DNA of 64,000 nucleotides from contig JAUPFL010000001.1 of the NCBI GenBank assembly GCA_030562215.1, forward strand, positions 2,468,501 to 2,532,500, written 5' to 3'. Numbering within the stretch: position 1 is the first letter of the stretch; each line of letters opens with the position of its first letter. Positions 9,069-19,642 of the stretch are shown here, one piece after another. Below the pieces are notes generated by a model. It was not told where the DNA came from. It saw only the letters and a list, made by a program, of their open reading frames with translations, and did no database searches. The DNA comes from Peribacillus frigoritolerans. GTDB taxonomy: Bacteria > Bacillota > Bacilli > Bacillales > DSM-1321. A program made the translations under genes and the position numbers.

Positions 9069-9923
9069 ATGGAAGCATCAATATTATTGGAATATGGCTG
9101 GGTCCTTCTTATCTTGGTTGGATTAGAAGGGATACTTGCTGCTGATAATGCAGTCGTCATGGCTGTCATGGTTAAGCATTTGCCAAAAGAACAACAGCGA
9201 AAAGCCTTGTTTTATGGTCTGATGGGAGCTTTTGTTTTCCGTTTTGCAAGTTTATTCCTTATTTCCTTTCTTGTCGAGGTGTGGCAAGTTCAAGCAATCG
9301 GTGCGATTTATTTACTTTTCATCGCTTTTCAGCACATTTACAAAAAATACGCTGGCAAAGGTGAGAAGGAAATTACAAAACCTAAAAAGCAATCTGGCTT
9401 CTGGATGACCGTGGTTAAGGTTGAAGCGGCTGATATCGCTTTCGCAATCGATTCCATGTTGGCTGCCGTCGCATTGGCTGTTACACTTCCTGCAACAGGC
9501 TGGATGAAAGTCGGTGGTATTGACGGTGGGCAATTCACTGTCATGTTCCTCGGCGGTATGATCGGGTTGATCATTATGCGATTTGCAGCAAATGGATTCG
9601 TGAAGCTGCTTCATCAGCGTCCTTCCCTTGAAACGGCGGCATTTTTGATAGTGGGTTGGGTTGGAGTGAAGTTGGCGGTACACACACTTGCACACCCTTC
9701 ACTTACTGTCATCGATCATCATTTCCCTGAATCAACTCTTTGGAAATCGATTTTCTGGACTGTATTGATTGGAATTGCAGCAGGTGCATGGATCATTTCA
9801 AGCAAAAAAGAAAAAAAGAGAAAGAAGAGAAAAAATACAGGAAGCTTAAAAAAAGGCGTGCCAGTCACGCCTAGAGTTTGTAAACAAAAGTGGTTTTACC
9901 TAAAATTCCAAAAACAAAGTTGA
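9069..9923 (+). CDS. ykoY: TerC-family membrane protein YkoY (Mn efflux), 3' end doubtful
   Basis: A polytopic TerC-family protein with the metal-site motifs GLEGILAADNAVV near the N-terminus and VEAADIAFAIDSM mid-protein. ATG 9069 gives the usual MEAS.. start, with TTGGAGG upstream. The family is linked to Mn export, and the riboswitch upstream supports that role. After a Lys-rich tail near 9805-9850 the frame as written runs through the terminator hairpin and into repeat B, stopping at 9921-9923. Adding one A in the A-runs there gives a stop at 9872-9874 and a 268-residue protein. The last 20 or so residues are therefore probably not native. Confidence 0.88.
   Translation: MEASILLEYGWVLLILVGLEGILAADNAVVMAVMVKHLPKEQQRKALFYGLMGAFVFRFASLFLISFLVEVWQVQAIGAIYLLFIAFQHIYKKYAGKGEKEITKPKKQSGFWMTVVKVEAADIAFAIDSMLAAVALAVTLPATGWMKVGGIDGGQFTVMFLGGMIGLIIMRFAANGFVKLLHQRPSLETAAFLIVGWVGVKLAVHTLAHPSLTVIDHHFPESTLWKSIFWTVLIGIAAGAWIISSKKEKKRKKRKNTGSLKKGVPVTPRVCKQKWFYLKFQKQS
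9854..9873 (+). terminator. ykoY terminator hairpin, left copy
   Basis: AGGCGTG..CACGCCT stem without a T-run. Nineteen of its 20 bases recur at 10115-10134, on the other side of repeat B, where a T-run follows. Confidence 0.65.
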
Positions 9924-10114
9924 TTGGAACGGAGGGTGCGAGACTCCTGCGAAAAAGCGCGTCGAGGGGAGACCCCGCAGGCGCAAGGAGCCGAGGAGAC
10001 TCCCGGACGCCCGCGGAAAGCGAGTGCCTGGAGTGGAAATCAACGGTTGAGGTTTATAAACATTCATAAAAACTGAAACAAACTTGATTTTCATCGAGTT
10101 TGTTTACAGTCTGC
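9874..10114 (+). repeat. Dispersed repeat, type 1, copy B
   Basis: The core at 9918-10045 is the reverse complement of copies A and D: GAGACTCCTGCG, GGGGAGACCCCGCAGGCGC, GAGCCGAGGAG, CCCGCGGAAAGCGAG, GTGGAAATCAACG. An arm at about 10073-10109 is the inverse of the arm in copy A. It is bounded by two near-identical 20-base copies of the ykoY terminator stem. No ORF of its own. Confidence 0.85.
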
Positions 10115-10142
10115 AGGCGTGCCGGTCACGCCTATTTTTTTT
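10115..10142 (+). terminator. ykoY terminator, right copy with T-run
   Basis: AGGCGTG (10115-10121) pairs with CACGCCT (10127-10133), followed by ATTTTTTTTG. With the left copy removed from consideration this is a normal intrinsic terminator. Confidence 0.75.
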
Positions 10143-10463
10143 GCTTCTTAATGTATTTTATGGAGATGACCCTCAAAAGCGCAGGTATGTTTACGAATGA
10201 TATGTTAAAAGATGTGAATATTAAATTCCGGTTATAAAAATGACAATTGTCCCATTGTATTGGACAAATAAACGGAAAAAGATATTTTACTGTAATTGCA
10301 CTGTAACAAACGAGAAAAAACTAAGTATTTTATCATGTTGATATATTATGTGATTTCATTTTTATCGCAAAAATAGTTCTTTTGGTACTGTCTTTTAGAC
10401 TCCCTCCGCTTAAGATAAGTATGTTGATGCGTATTTTATGTTCAACAGGAGCGAGGTGAGCAA
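10143..10463. other. sigI upstream region
   Basis: A gene-free stretch of about 320 bp before sigI. It contains CTCCCTCCGC near 10402, vaguely like the C-rich -35 of self-activated sigI promoters, but I cannot assign a firm promoter. Confidence 0.35.
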
Positions 10464-11206
10464 ATGCTTGGTTTGTTGTTTACAGCATTCAAAAAAAGCG
10501 TTCTTTAGAAGAAACCGTATTGAAAATTCAACAAGGCGATAATAGCCTCCGTAATGATACTATAGAGTCATTCAAACCTTTTATTGCAAAAACAGTCTCA
10601 TCGGTTTGTAAACGTTACATATACGAATCAGATGATGAATTCAGTATTGGAATGATTGCTTTTAACGAGGCAATTGAAAAATACTCCCCGGAAAAAGGGC
10701 GTTCTTTATTGGCATTTGCCGAAACCCTCGTTAAACGAAGGGTTATAGATTATTTAAGAAGCCAGTCCAAACAAAAAGAAGTCCTATTGGATTTATCAAT
10801 GAATGATGATAATGATCAAAGCCAAATATATATCGATAATGAAAATTCCATCAATGAATACGAGATGCAGAAGGAATCGGAAAGAAGAAGAGAAGAAATT
10901 CAGCTTTATATAAGCCATCTACAGGATTTTGGTCTGTCATTTGAGGATTTAGTTGAAAGTTCTCCCAAACATGCAGATGCCAGGAAGGGAGCTATTATGA
11001 TCGCTAAATTGTTAATGGAGGATGACGAATTGAAGGAAATCCTGTTTGCAAAAAAGCGGCTGCCCGTAAAACAGCTTGAGGGAAAAGTGGAAGTAAGCAG
11101 AAAAACGATTGAACGGAACAGAAAATACATCATTGCTGTGGCAATCATAATAAACGGAGATTTTTTGTATTTGAATGATTATATAAAAGGGGCTATCGAT
11201 GAATGA
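10464..11206 (+). CDS. sigI: RNA polymerase sigma factor SigI, one frameshift
   Basis: An alternative sigma factor of the SigI family (heat shock and cell-envelope regulation in Bacillus; polysaccharide sensing in clostridia). ATG 10464 follows GAGGTGAG. The frame breaks after 14 codons in an A7 run (10490-10496), and A8 restores a 247-residue protein. Region 2 is seen in DDEFSIGMIAFNEAIEKYSP and FAETLVKRRVIDYLRSQSK. The C-terminal KQLEGKVEVSRKTIERNRKYI is the SigI helix-turn-helix. The stop overlaps the start of rsgI by 4 bases (ATGA), so the two are translationally coupled, as in B. subtilis. Confidence 0.9.
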
Positions 11207-12470
11207 AAAAAGGAGTAATTCTTTCAGTGAATAAACGATTTGTAACCCTATTGACCCCAGAGGGTGAATTTCTGAAAACCAAAAGGCAGGAAAGGGAATA
11301 TGAAGTGGGTGAGGAAATCACTTTTTCACCAGCAAAACAAAAATTCACTTTAGCCTTTTCCAATATACATTCATCTTTCAAAAAACGGCCGTGCTAAGCA
11401 TTGCTTCCACCTTCTTGATTCTCTTTCGATTCTCCCTTCTTATTTCTCTGGTCCTGTGTCTGCATATATGACGATAGATGTGAATCCAAGCATTGAATTG
11501 GAGCTTGACGATGATTTAGAAGTTCTCAAGCTTACCGGATTAAATGAAGACGGCAAGATTGTGATTGGTCAGCTGAAGGACTGGAAAGGCAAGGATATAA
11601 AGACTGTTACAAACCGAATCGTTGAAACGACGGAGCAACTTGGTTATTTGAAAGGAAATAAACAAATAGTCGTTTCCACAACGTTAAAGGAAAAAAATAA
11701 AGAACTGGATAAGAATTTAAAAGAAGAGATAAAAGAAATATCTAAGCAGGATAATGTTTCCGAAACAAGAATGAAAGTGATCCGGGCAACAAAAGGCGAT
11801 CGGAAGGAAGCAAGGGAACAAGGCATATCCACGGGTAAGTATCTCGAAAAGAAGTTGAATGAAGATAAAGAAAAGGTAAAAGTCAATAAGAGGGAGCCTG
11901 CTCCAGCGCCATATAAAAAGTCGAGGAAAACGTTGTTATTCCGAAAGAGAAGAGCGTAACGCTGAGTACGGAAAACAAATCGGATGGAGAGAAGAAAAAA
12001 GAGAATAATGAAATTGAAATGAAGCAAACGCCGGCCAATGAAGCCAAACCGACTGAACGGAAAAAACCGGGAACGGAATTTACCAAAGAACAAACTGAAC
12101 GGGAAGATACAGTTGGAAAACGGAATTCGATAAATGGATTCAAGGAAAAAAGCAACGAGACTAAAGGGAGTTCCGATAGCGATCACAGCAACCAATCAAA
12201 GAACAAGCAGAAAAATGAACAGAATGATAAAAAGTTCAATGTGAAAAAAGTTTCATCAGCCAAAGAAACTAATAATCCCAATGATCATTTAAGGCACGAA
12301 AATAAAAATAAACAAGTGAATCAAACGAAACAAGTGAAACAAGTGAAACAAGCGAAACAAACGAAACAAACGAAACAGAATAAGCAAAAAAAAAACAAGA
12401 CAAGCAAGATTGGGATAAATCGAAAAGGGGTAAAGGCAATAATGGAAATGGAAATGGACATAATGATTAA
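11203..12470 (+). CDS. rsgI: Anti-sigma-I factor RsgI, four frameshifts
   Basis: A membrane anti-sigma factor that binds SigI through its cytoplasmic N-terminal RsgI_N domain (residues 1-50). A single transmembrane segment of about 20 residues follows (TAVLSIASTFLILFSILPSY after repair of A- and T-runs near 11386 and 11426). Then comes the extracytoplasmic RsgI domain (SAYMTIDVNPSIELELD onward) and a long polar Lys/Gln/Asn-rich tail. Further single-base losses lie in the A-run near 11920 and the A10 run near 12390. With A11 there, the protein ends in a Gly-Asn repeat and stops at 12470, just before the terminator. Restored length is about 423 residues. Confidence 0.85.
12311..12378 (+). repeat. 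9-base tandem repeat in rsgI tail
   Basis: About seven imperfect copies of AACAAGTGA / AACAAACGA encode (K-Q-V/T/A)n in the RsgI C-terminal tail. It is a slippage-prone coding microsatellite rather than a CRISPR. Confidence 0.8.
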
Positions 12471-12471
12471 A

Positions 12472-12498
12472 AAGAGTCCAGCATGCAGCTGGACTCTT
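12472..12498. terminator. Bidirectional terminator between rsgI and ssp
   Basis: A perfect 11-bp stem (AAGAGTCCAGC / GCTGGACTCTT) with a 5-base loop, between convergent genes. Confidence 0.8.
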
Positions 12499-12526
12499 AG
12501 CCATGGATATTTAATTGTGAAAAGAA

Positions 12527-12718
12527 TTATTGACCTTTAAGTTGAGATTGTGCTTGTTGGACAAGACGTTTCGTGATTTCTCCGCCAACTGAACCATTGG
12601 CACGTGCTGAAGTATCGGAACCTAATTGTACACCGAATTCAGATGCAATTTCATATTTGATTTGTTCTAATGCTTGTTCGATTCCTGGAACAAGAAGATT
12701 GTTACTGCTGTTAGCCAT
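12527..12718 (-). CDS. sspD: Alpha/beta-type small acid-soluble spore protein
   Basis: A 63-residue DNA-coating protein of dormant spores. The GPR protease recognition segment [12 protein letters not shown] (residues 22-33) and the conserved [13 protein letters not shown] are intact, and length is normal. GGGGAG precedes the ATG at 12718. B. subtilis has sspD at the same position beside rsgI, which is why I use that symbol. Family membership is certain, paralogue identity less so. Expression is expected under SigG in the forespore, but I did not find a clear SigG promoter. Confidence 0.93.
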   Translation of the reverse strand: MANSSNNLLVPGIEQALEQIKYEIASEFGVQLGSDTSARANGSVGGEITKRLVQQAQSQLKGQ

Positions 12719-12952
12719 TTGAATCTCCCCTTTACTTTTTCAACGGCTTTTGCCGCTGTAATGATAGTATAAGTAGAATGTGGAGTTTTACTTATATGAG
12801 CGGCATCAAACTTATTGGTAAACCTGCCTTTTTGTTGTAAGTAAGTCAGTTTTAAAAGAGAATGGAAAAAAAGAATGAAAAAAAGGGTAAACTAGATTTT
12901 TAATGGTTATGTGATTCGCATAACTATAAAGGAGTAAGAAAGGAAACTCTTT

Positions 12953-14302
12953 ATGGTTGCTATCAAAAAATATTATCAAAGTTAACACCAGCTCAGCTTA
13001 TCGTCGGTTATTATTTTTTGGCCGTCAGCATCTCGACCATACTGTTAAGTCTGCCGGTCGCTCTTAAGCCGGGCGTGGAATTTGGATTCATGGATGCATT
13101 ATTCACAGCCGTAAGTGCAGTTAGTGTAACAGGTCTAACAGTTGTAAGTTTGCCCGAAGTGTATAATGAGGTAGGCTATTTCATTCTCATGTTCGTTCTC
13201 CAATTTGGCGGTATTGGCATCATGACACTCGGAACCTTTTTCTGGCTTATAGTGGGCAAGAAAATCGGCTTGAAGGAAAGACAATTGATCATGACAGATC
13301 AAAACCAATCGAATCTTTCTGGTCTTGTTAAATTATTGATCCAAATCATTCAAATATTTGTCGTAATTGAAATGATTGGAGCTCTCGTATTAGGCATTTA
13401 CTTTCTTAATTATTTTCCAAACGGGAAAGAAGCCTTTTAAATGGCTTATTTTTAGCCGTAAGTGCCACCACGAATGCTGGTTTTGACATTACCGGTATTT
13501 CGATGATTCCATTTAAAGACGATTATTTTGTACAGTTCATTACGATTATCCTGCTTACCCTTGGAGCCATTGGGTTTCCTGTCTTGATTGAACTGAAGGA
13601 GTTTTTATCCAATAAGGCCCGTACTTATAAGTTTCATTTTTCTTTGTTCACGAAGCTGACCTCAGTCACTTTCTTTTCCCTTATCGTTGGGGGAACGATC
13701 CTGATTTACCTTCTGGAAATTAATGGATTCTTCAAAGGGAAGAACTGGCATGAATCGTTCTTTTACTCTTTATTTATGTCCTCCAATACGCGAAGCGGCG
13801 GGTTGGCAACCATGAATGTGAGTGACTTTACGGAACCGACCCTTTTATTGTTGAGCATACTGATGTTCATTGGAGCATCCCCAAGTTCAGTCGGGGAGGA
13901 ATCCGGACAACTACACTGGCCATCATGATTCTATTTTTATGGAATTTCATGAGAGGAAGGCGTTCCATAAAAGTGTTCAAACGTGAGATTCATCCCGATG
14001 ATATCCGAAAAGCGACAGCAGTCATGATCATGGGATCGCTTCTTTGCATAATGGCGGTCTTCATTTTATCAATTACCGAAAATTTCACTTTGATGCAAAT
14101 CATTTTTGAAGTATGTTCGGCTTTCGGTTCAGTCGGCCTTTCGATGGGAATCACGCCTGACCTCAGCAATACCGGTAAAATTGTCATTATGATCATTATG
14201 TTCATTGGCCGTGTCGGGATAACCTCCCTGCTGTATATCATAGGCCATAAAGAAGTTACGGAAAATTTCCATTATCCAAAAGAACGCGTCATCATTGGGT
14301 AA
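12953..14302 (+). CDS. ktrD: Ktr potassium uptake channel subunit (KtrD/KtrB), three frameshifts
   Basis: A TrkH/KtrB-family K+ (Na+-dependent) translocating subunit, about 450 residues after repair. The four selectivity-filter loops can be read: SVTGLTVV, TTNAGFD, NTRSGG and AFGSVGLS. Breaks are in an A6 run (12965), a T4 run (13435) and a G4 run (13898), each needing one more base. Without repair the start, the second P-loop and the fourth segment fall in different frames. AAAGGA precedes ATG 12953 at long spacing. It needs a cytoplasmic KtrA/KtrC-type RCK partner, which is not in this window. Its position near rsgI and ssp matches B. subtilis ktrD. Confidence 0.88.
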
Positions 14303-14322
14303 ATGATTTAAGTTGAACAGTG

Positions 14323-14350
14323 ACCTTTCCACCCTTGGAAAGGTTTTTTG
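14323..14350 (+). terminator. Intrinsic terminator of ktrD
   Basis: ACCTTTCC (14323-14330) pairs with GGAAAGGT (14337-14344), followed by TTTTTT. Confidence 0.8.
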
Positions 14351-14499
14351 TGTTGTTTGCAGGAATCATGGATAAAATGTGGAAATTTACCTATAAGTGA
14401 GTGTCCTGCCATTTCTATATACAGAAATATGCTCAATTTGATCCCTTACATGGAATTCGGTCGGAGAAGTATAAATCATTTGGTAAGGAGGTGGAAAAT

Positions 14500-15820
14500 G
14501 TGAAGAAATATACTGGAAGGATCATTGTCCCTGCTCTTTTTTTGTATTGATATTACCCTATATAGGGTGGCTTGGTCATGAAGAACGCAGGTTTTCCGCC
14601 TTTGCAGGAATATATTTAATCGTAATATTAACCATAGCCTGGTGTTTGGGTGCCATTTATGATCATAAACGGAAAACGATTGCTTTATTGCAAGATAGTG
14701 AAGGGCGTTATCGCATTTTCTCCAATTACTCTAAAGAATTGGTCAATAGCTTCAATGAAGTTATTTTCCAAACGGATGATAAAGGAAAATGGCTGTACTT
14801 AAACCCGGCATGGAAATCGATGAGTGGTGCATCCGTAAATGAATCCCTGGGGCTTCACTTTTCTAAACATATGGATAACGATTCTTATCAAGACGTATTA
14901 AAGGCCTTCGCGGACTCCTTTCATCGGGGGAATAAATATTTTCGTGCGGACATTAAACTAAATGCGAAAAAGGGAACAAGTTGGGTTGAGGCATTCGTTA
15001 AACTAATTTACGATGACGCTGGGAAATTCATCGGGACAGCGGGCATATTATCGGAAATTAATGAACGTAAACATGCTGAGGAAAAGCTTGTGAGCCTAAA
15101 CGAACATTTGGCGATCACATCAAGCAAGTTATCAACGGCTGCCCAGCTTGCGGCTGGGATTGCACATGAGGTCAGGAATCCGATGACGGCGATAATGGGA
15201 TTCGTGAAGTTGATTAAAGATGGCGGTGCCGAAAAGCAGGAATATTACGATATTATTTTTTCGGAAATAAATCGGATCGAGAAAGTGCTGAATGAACTCT
15301 TGCTGCTATCGAAACCCGCTGGGGCGGTTTTTCTTGAGAAGGATTTGAAGGAAAGCTGCAACCATGTCGTAACGCTGTTGGAGACAAACGCCGTACTGAA
15401 CAATATTCAAATTCATAAAAATTATGATCCAGAACCTATTTTAATGTACTTTGATGAAAACCAAATCAAGCAAGTACTAATAAACTTGATAAAAAATTCC
15501 ATAGAATCGATGCCGAATGGCGGAAATATTTTGTGAGCATAAATGAAAAAAATGGGGAAGTTTTTTTGAGCATTTTGGATGAAGGGGAGGGCATTCCGGA
15601 AAACTCCCTTCAAAAAGTAGGAGAACCATTTTTCACCACAAAAAGATCAGGAACGGGTTTGGGTCTTTCCGTTTGTTTTAGGATCATCGAAAAACATGGC
15701 GGTAAAGTTTTCATCACAAGTGAACTGAAAAAAGGTACAAAAATCGTTTGTATATTTCCAGCCGTCCAACAGAAGCAAAATAGTGAGAACGAAAAGGTCC
15801 AGATACAGGACGTTGAATGA
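14500..15820 (+). CDS. Membrane PAS-domain sensor histidine kinase, two frameshifts
   Basis: A sensor kinase of about 440 residues after repair. GTG 14500 follows AAGGAGGTGG. Two N-terminal membrane segments are present, the first broken by a T7 run at 14539 where T8 is needed. A PAS domain follows (about residues 75-185), then HisKA with phosphoacceptor His in AAGIAHEVRNPMTAIMGF, and HATPase_c with N-box NLIKNSIESMPNGG, G1 DEGEGIPE and G2 GTGLGLSV. The second break is at a T4 run (15533) inside HATPase. The HisKA sequence is of the sporulation-kinase (KinA-E) type that feeds Spo0F. The signal is unknown. It is transcribed alone, with no response regulator beside it. Confidence 0.85.
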
Positions 15821-15861
15821 CGAGAAAAACAAAAGGTTTAATTGTTGAAAAAATCTGAATG

Positions 15862-15890
15862 TTGTGTATATACTTTAAAAGTAATAACAT
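15862..15890 (+). promoter_or_regulatory. Probable promoter of the acyl-CoA operon
   Basis: TTGTGT (15862-15867), a 17-base spacer and TAACAT (15885-15890). The operator palindrome begins at the last base of the -10, which fits repression by the cluster's TetR protein. Confidence 0.5.
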
Positions 15891-15905
15891 ACTAACCGGT
15901 TAGTA
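15890..15905. promoter_or_regulatory. TetR-family operator 1
   Basis: The perfect 16-bp palindrome TACTAACCGGTTAGTA, 22 bases before the acyl-CoA dehydrogenase start. The identical sequence occurs once more, at 20213-20228. The likely ligand is the TetR protein at 19643-20206. Confidence 0.85.
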
Positions 15906-15927
15906 AGTTTAAAAGGAGGAATTCAAT

Positions 15928-17155
15928 TTGAACTTTGAACATACTCAAAAGGTGAAAAATCTGGAAAAGAAGTTAACGGAATTCATGGAGAAGCACGTTT
16001 ACCCAAATGAATCAATATACAAAAAGCAGCTCGAAGCACAGGAAAGCCGCTGGAGTGAAATTCCCCGATATTATCTGAATTGACGGCAAAAGCAAAAGAA
16101 GAAGGATTATGGAATTTATTTTTACCTGATAGCGGTTATGGCGCAGGTTTAACAAATCTAGAATATGCCCCGCTTTGCGAAATCATGGGTAGATCGTCGA
16201 TAGGACCTGAAATCTTCAACTGTAATGCGCCGGACACTGGTAATATGGAAGTGTTGGTGAGATACGGTTCGGATGAACATAAAGAACGCTGGCTGAAGCC
16301 CTTGCTTGCTGGGGAAATCCGCTCATGCTTCTCGATGACAGAACCGGAAGTGGCGTCTTCCGATGCGACCAATATCGAATGCAGGATAGAAAAGACGGGT
16401 AATGAGTATGTCATAAACGGCCGAAAATGGTGGTCTTCAGGAGCAGGCGATCCACGGTGCAAGATTGCCATCGTCATGGGTAAGACAGATCCTGAGGCGG
16501 CCAAGCATGAACAACAGTCAATGATTCTTGTACCGCTCGACACACCTGGTGTCAAAATCGAGAGAATGCTCCCTGTGTTTGGTTATGATCATGCGCCGCA
16601 TGGTCATGCTGAAATCACTTTTGAAAATGTGAGGGTCCCGGCAACGAATATTCTATGGGGTGAAGGAAAAGGATTTGCGATTGCCCAAGGAAGACTCGGA
16701 CCCGGAAGGATACATCATTGCATGAGGCTGATCGGCGCTGCTGAAAGAGCACTTGAAGAATTATGTAAGCGCATTCAAAACCGTGTCGCTTTTGGTAAAA
16801 CATTGGCGAGACAAGGTGTAGTCATGGAGTGGGTTGCTGATTCAAGGATTGAAATCGAACAAGCAAGACTTCTGACCTTAAAAGCTGCTTACATGATGGA
16901 TACTGTCGGGAACAAGGAAGCGAAGGCGGAGATTGCGATGATAAAAGTGGTTGCACCAAATATGGCATTGAATGTGCTGGACAGGGCCATCCAAGGCTTT
17001 GGAGCTGCAGGGATTTCCGATGATTTCCTTTTGCCGCTCATTGGGCCAATGCACGGACTTTAAGGCTTGCTGATGGTCCCGATGAAGTTCACCGATCACA
17101 AGTTGCTAAAATAGAACTTCGAAAATATCAACAAAAGCATGAGGTGAAAATATGA
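15928..17155 (+). CDS. Acyl-CoA dehydrogenase, ACAD10/11 (LvaC)-like, two frameshifts
   Basis: A flavin acyl-CoA dehydrogenase of about 409 residues after repair. TTG 15928 follows AAGGAGG at the right distance, with no ATG nearby. Motifs include [10 protein letters not shown]-like [12 protein letters not shown], the FAD/substrate loop [56 protein letters not shown] and the C-terminal [11 protein letters not shown]. These match the subgroup containing mammalian ACAD10/11 and Pseudomonas LvaC, which act on 4-phospho-acyl-CoA. Breaks are in a C4 run at 16063 (needs C5) and near 17031 (one G missing), just before the final helix. Its stop overlaps the next start (ATGA). It is first gene of the TetR-controlled cluster. 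Confidence 0.87.
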
Positions 17156-17925
17156 AAGTTACCGACTTATTCGATCTAACTGGAAAGACGGCGATCATAA
17201 CCGGTGGAGGGAGAGGGTTGGGAGCACAAATAGCGACCGGCTTTGCCGAAGCTGGGGCAAATGTCGTACTTTGTTCAAGGAAGAAGGAGGCATGTGACGA
17301 AGTTGCTTCGCAAATCCAAAAGCTTGGAGTCAAGGCGCTTTCCTTCAAGTGTGATATCACCAATCCGTCAGATGTACAGGAAGTTGTTAACGAAACTTAC
17401 CGTGAATTCGGTGCCATCGACATTTTAGTGAACAATAGCGGGGCATCCTGGGGGGCACCGGCCGTCGACATGCCCCTTGAAGCGTGGCAGAAGGTGATGA
17501 ATGTCAATGTAACCGGAACCTTTATCATGAGCCAGACAGCAGGCAGGGTCATGATTGAGCAGGGACATGGGAAAATCATAAACATCGCTTCCGTCGCCGG
17601 ATTAGGGGGTACCGACCCGAGGGTACTCGATACAGTCGGATATAATACGAGTAAAGGTGCGGTCATTACCTTGACGAAGGATTTAGCTGTTAAATGGGGT
17701 CAGCATAATATCAATGTCAATGCAATCGCACCCGGTTTCTTTCCGACAAAAATGACGAAAGCGGTTCTTCAGCAAGGAAAGAATCCTATCTTGGATTCCA
17801 CGCCGCTAAAAAGATTAGGGAGTGATGATGATTTGAAAGGGGCAGCGGTTTTCCTTGCCTCGAAGGCATCTGACTTTGTGACTGGCAATATCTTGATCGT
17901 CGATGGTGGTTCACATGCAAAGTAA
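17152..17925 (+). CDS. SDR-family oxidoreductase
   Basis: An intact 257-residue classical short-chain dehydrogenase. The cofactor motif TGGGRGLG lies near residue 18, then NNSGAS, the active-site Ser in IASVAGLGG, and YNTSK supplying Tyr and Lys. It is translationally coupled to the acyl-CoA dehydrogenase (4-base overlap). In the Pseudomonas lva cluster a comparable SDR (LvaD) accompanies the dehydrogenase. Here it could interconvert a keto and a hydroxy group of the substrate, or serve as a 3-hydroxyacyl-CoA dehydrogenase. The exact substrate is not readable from sequence. Confidence 0.9.
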   Translation: MKVTDLFDLTGKTAIITGGGRGLGAQIATGFAEAGANVVLCSRKKEACDEVASQIQKLGVKALSFKCDITNPSDVQEVVNETYREFGAIDILVNNSGASWGAPAVDMPLEAWQKVMNVNVTGTFIMSQTAGRVMIEQGHGKIINIASVAGLGGTDPRVLDTVGYNTSKGAVITLTKDLAVKWGQHNINVNAIAPGFFPTKMTKAVLQQGKNPILDSTPLKRLGSDDDLKGAAVFLASKASDFVTGNILIVDGGSHAK

Positions 17926-17959
17926 TGCAAGGTAAGTAAATATGGCTGGAGGGTATGAA

Positions 17960-19570
17960 ATGATGAATGAAAAAAATGGCTTTCCGTTTATCCTGATTCA
18001 ATTTCAAAGGAAATAAAAGTCCCTGAGTTTCCGATGCAAAGAATCCTTCAAAATGCAAGTCAGTCCCATCCAACCAAAACAGCTATTACTTTTTATGACC
18101 GAAAGATATCTTATCAGGAACTTTTTCATGCGTCGCAAGCCTTTGCTTCAGCCCTGCAAAAAAGGGTGTTCAAAAAGGCGACCGTGTCGCCATCATGCTG
18201 CCTAACTGCCCGCAATACGTCATAGCTTATTATGGATCATTGACAACAGGAGCCATTATCACCCAAATCAACCCAATGCTGGTTGAAAGGGAGCTACAGC
18301 ATATTTTACAGGACTCCGGTGCAGAAACGATTGTGGTATTGGACGGATTATACCCGAAAGTGAAAAGTGTGCAGCAACATGCAAATCTGAAAAATATTAT
18401 CGTCGTAAGCCTTCAGGCATCGGATGCAGATTTCAAGCCTGATGCTTCTTTTGACCAATTCATGAAGACGGGAGACGGCAAAATCAATCCCGTATCAATC
18501 GATCCTGAAAATGATATAGCCGTTCTTCAGTATACAGGAGGAACGACTGGCCGTTCAAAAGGGGCGATGCTGACTCACAGCAATATTCTGGCCAATGTCG
18601 TTCAAACGTATGAATTCTTCAAGCATGAATTAAAAATAGGTACTGAAAGAACGCTGTCGGTCATCCCGCTATTTCATGTTTTTGGAATGTCGTCCGCAAT
18701 GAATTTATCCATATATATTGCGGGTGACTCCATCATGCTGCCACGATTCGAAATAGAAGAAGTGCTGGAAACGATTAAGCGTGAACAGCCGACCACTTTT
18801 CCTGGTGTACCGACCATGTATGTAGCGTTGACGAATCATCCAAAGGCAGAAGAATATGGAATGGGCTCAATTCAGGTCTGTAACAGCGGAAGTGCACCGA
18901 TGCCCGTGGAACTGCTGCGTGAGTTCGAACGAAAATCGGGTGCGAAGATATTGGAAGGCTACGGTCTTACGGAAGCTTCGCCAACAACGCATTGTAACCC
19001 GGCATTTGCAAAAAGGAAACCTGGGAGCGTCGGGATAGGCATCCCTTCGACTGAATATAAAGTGATGGACCTGGGAGACGGGACAAAAGAAGTGGCATCT
19101 GGCGAAATGGGGGAATTGGTCGTCAAAGGACCCCAAGTGATGAAAGGTTACTGGAATATGCCTGAGGAAACGGCGGTGACCCTTAGGGATGGTTGGCTTT
19201 ATACGGGGGATATCGCCAAAGTTGATGAAGATGGGTATCTCTATATTGTCGACAGGAAAAAGATTTGATCATCGCAAGTGGTTATAATATATATCCGCGA
19301 GATGTGGAGGAGGTACTCTATGAACATCCTGCTGTCCAGGAAGCGGTTGTCATCGGAGTTCCGGATGCTTACCGAGGGGAGTCGGTAAAAGCGGTCCTTG
19401 TACTTAAAAATAATAAAACGGCAAATGAACGGGAAATCATCGATTACTGCCGGGCAAACCTATCGGCCTATAAAGTTCCGCATTTCGTTGAATTTCGTGA
19501 AGAGTTACCGAAAACTAATGTCGGAAAGATTTTAAGGCGGGCTTTAAGAGAAGAACTTTCCAGGAAATAA
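17960..19570 (+). CDS. Long-chain acyl-CoA synthetase (AMP-forming), three frameshifts
   Basis: An ANL-superfamily acyl-CoA ligase of about 537 residues after repair. GGAGGG precedes tandem ATGs at 17960/17963. P-loop YTGGTTGRSKGA, A5 motif GYGLTEASP, A7 GWLYTGDIA and A8 region DRKKDLIIASGYNIYP are present, and the C-terminal domain holds the catalytic Lys in TNVGKILRRAL. Breaks sit in A-runs at about 17970 (A7 for A8), 18160 (A6 for A7) and 19258 (A5 for A6). The last one splits the A8 hinge. It activates the acid substrate of the cluster to its CoA ester (LvaE role in the lva comparison). Confidence 0.88.
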
Positions 19571-19642
19571 GAGGGCTTTGATAGTACGAAAGCGTATGAT
19601 ATCAATTCAGCTGAAATTTTAACAGATTGCGAGGATGCAAAC

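Noticed and set aside
9312-9695. 127-codon minus-strand frame inside ykoY
   Set aside because: Lies opposite a clear TerC-family gene and has no recognisable product or ribosome site.
11644-12195. 183-codon minus-strand frame opposite rsgI
   Set aside because: Phe/Ser-rich antisense of the Lys/Glu-rich RsgI tail; a codon-composition shadow.
12311-12378. CRISPR-like short repeats
   Set aside because: Repeats are contiguous 9-base coding units without spacers.
12019-12540. Separate Lys/Gln-rich 173-codon protein
   Set aside because: It is the C-terminal part of RsgI displaced by an A-run indel; its last part runs over the terminator.
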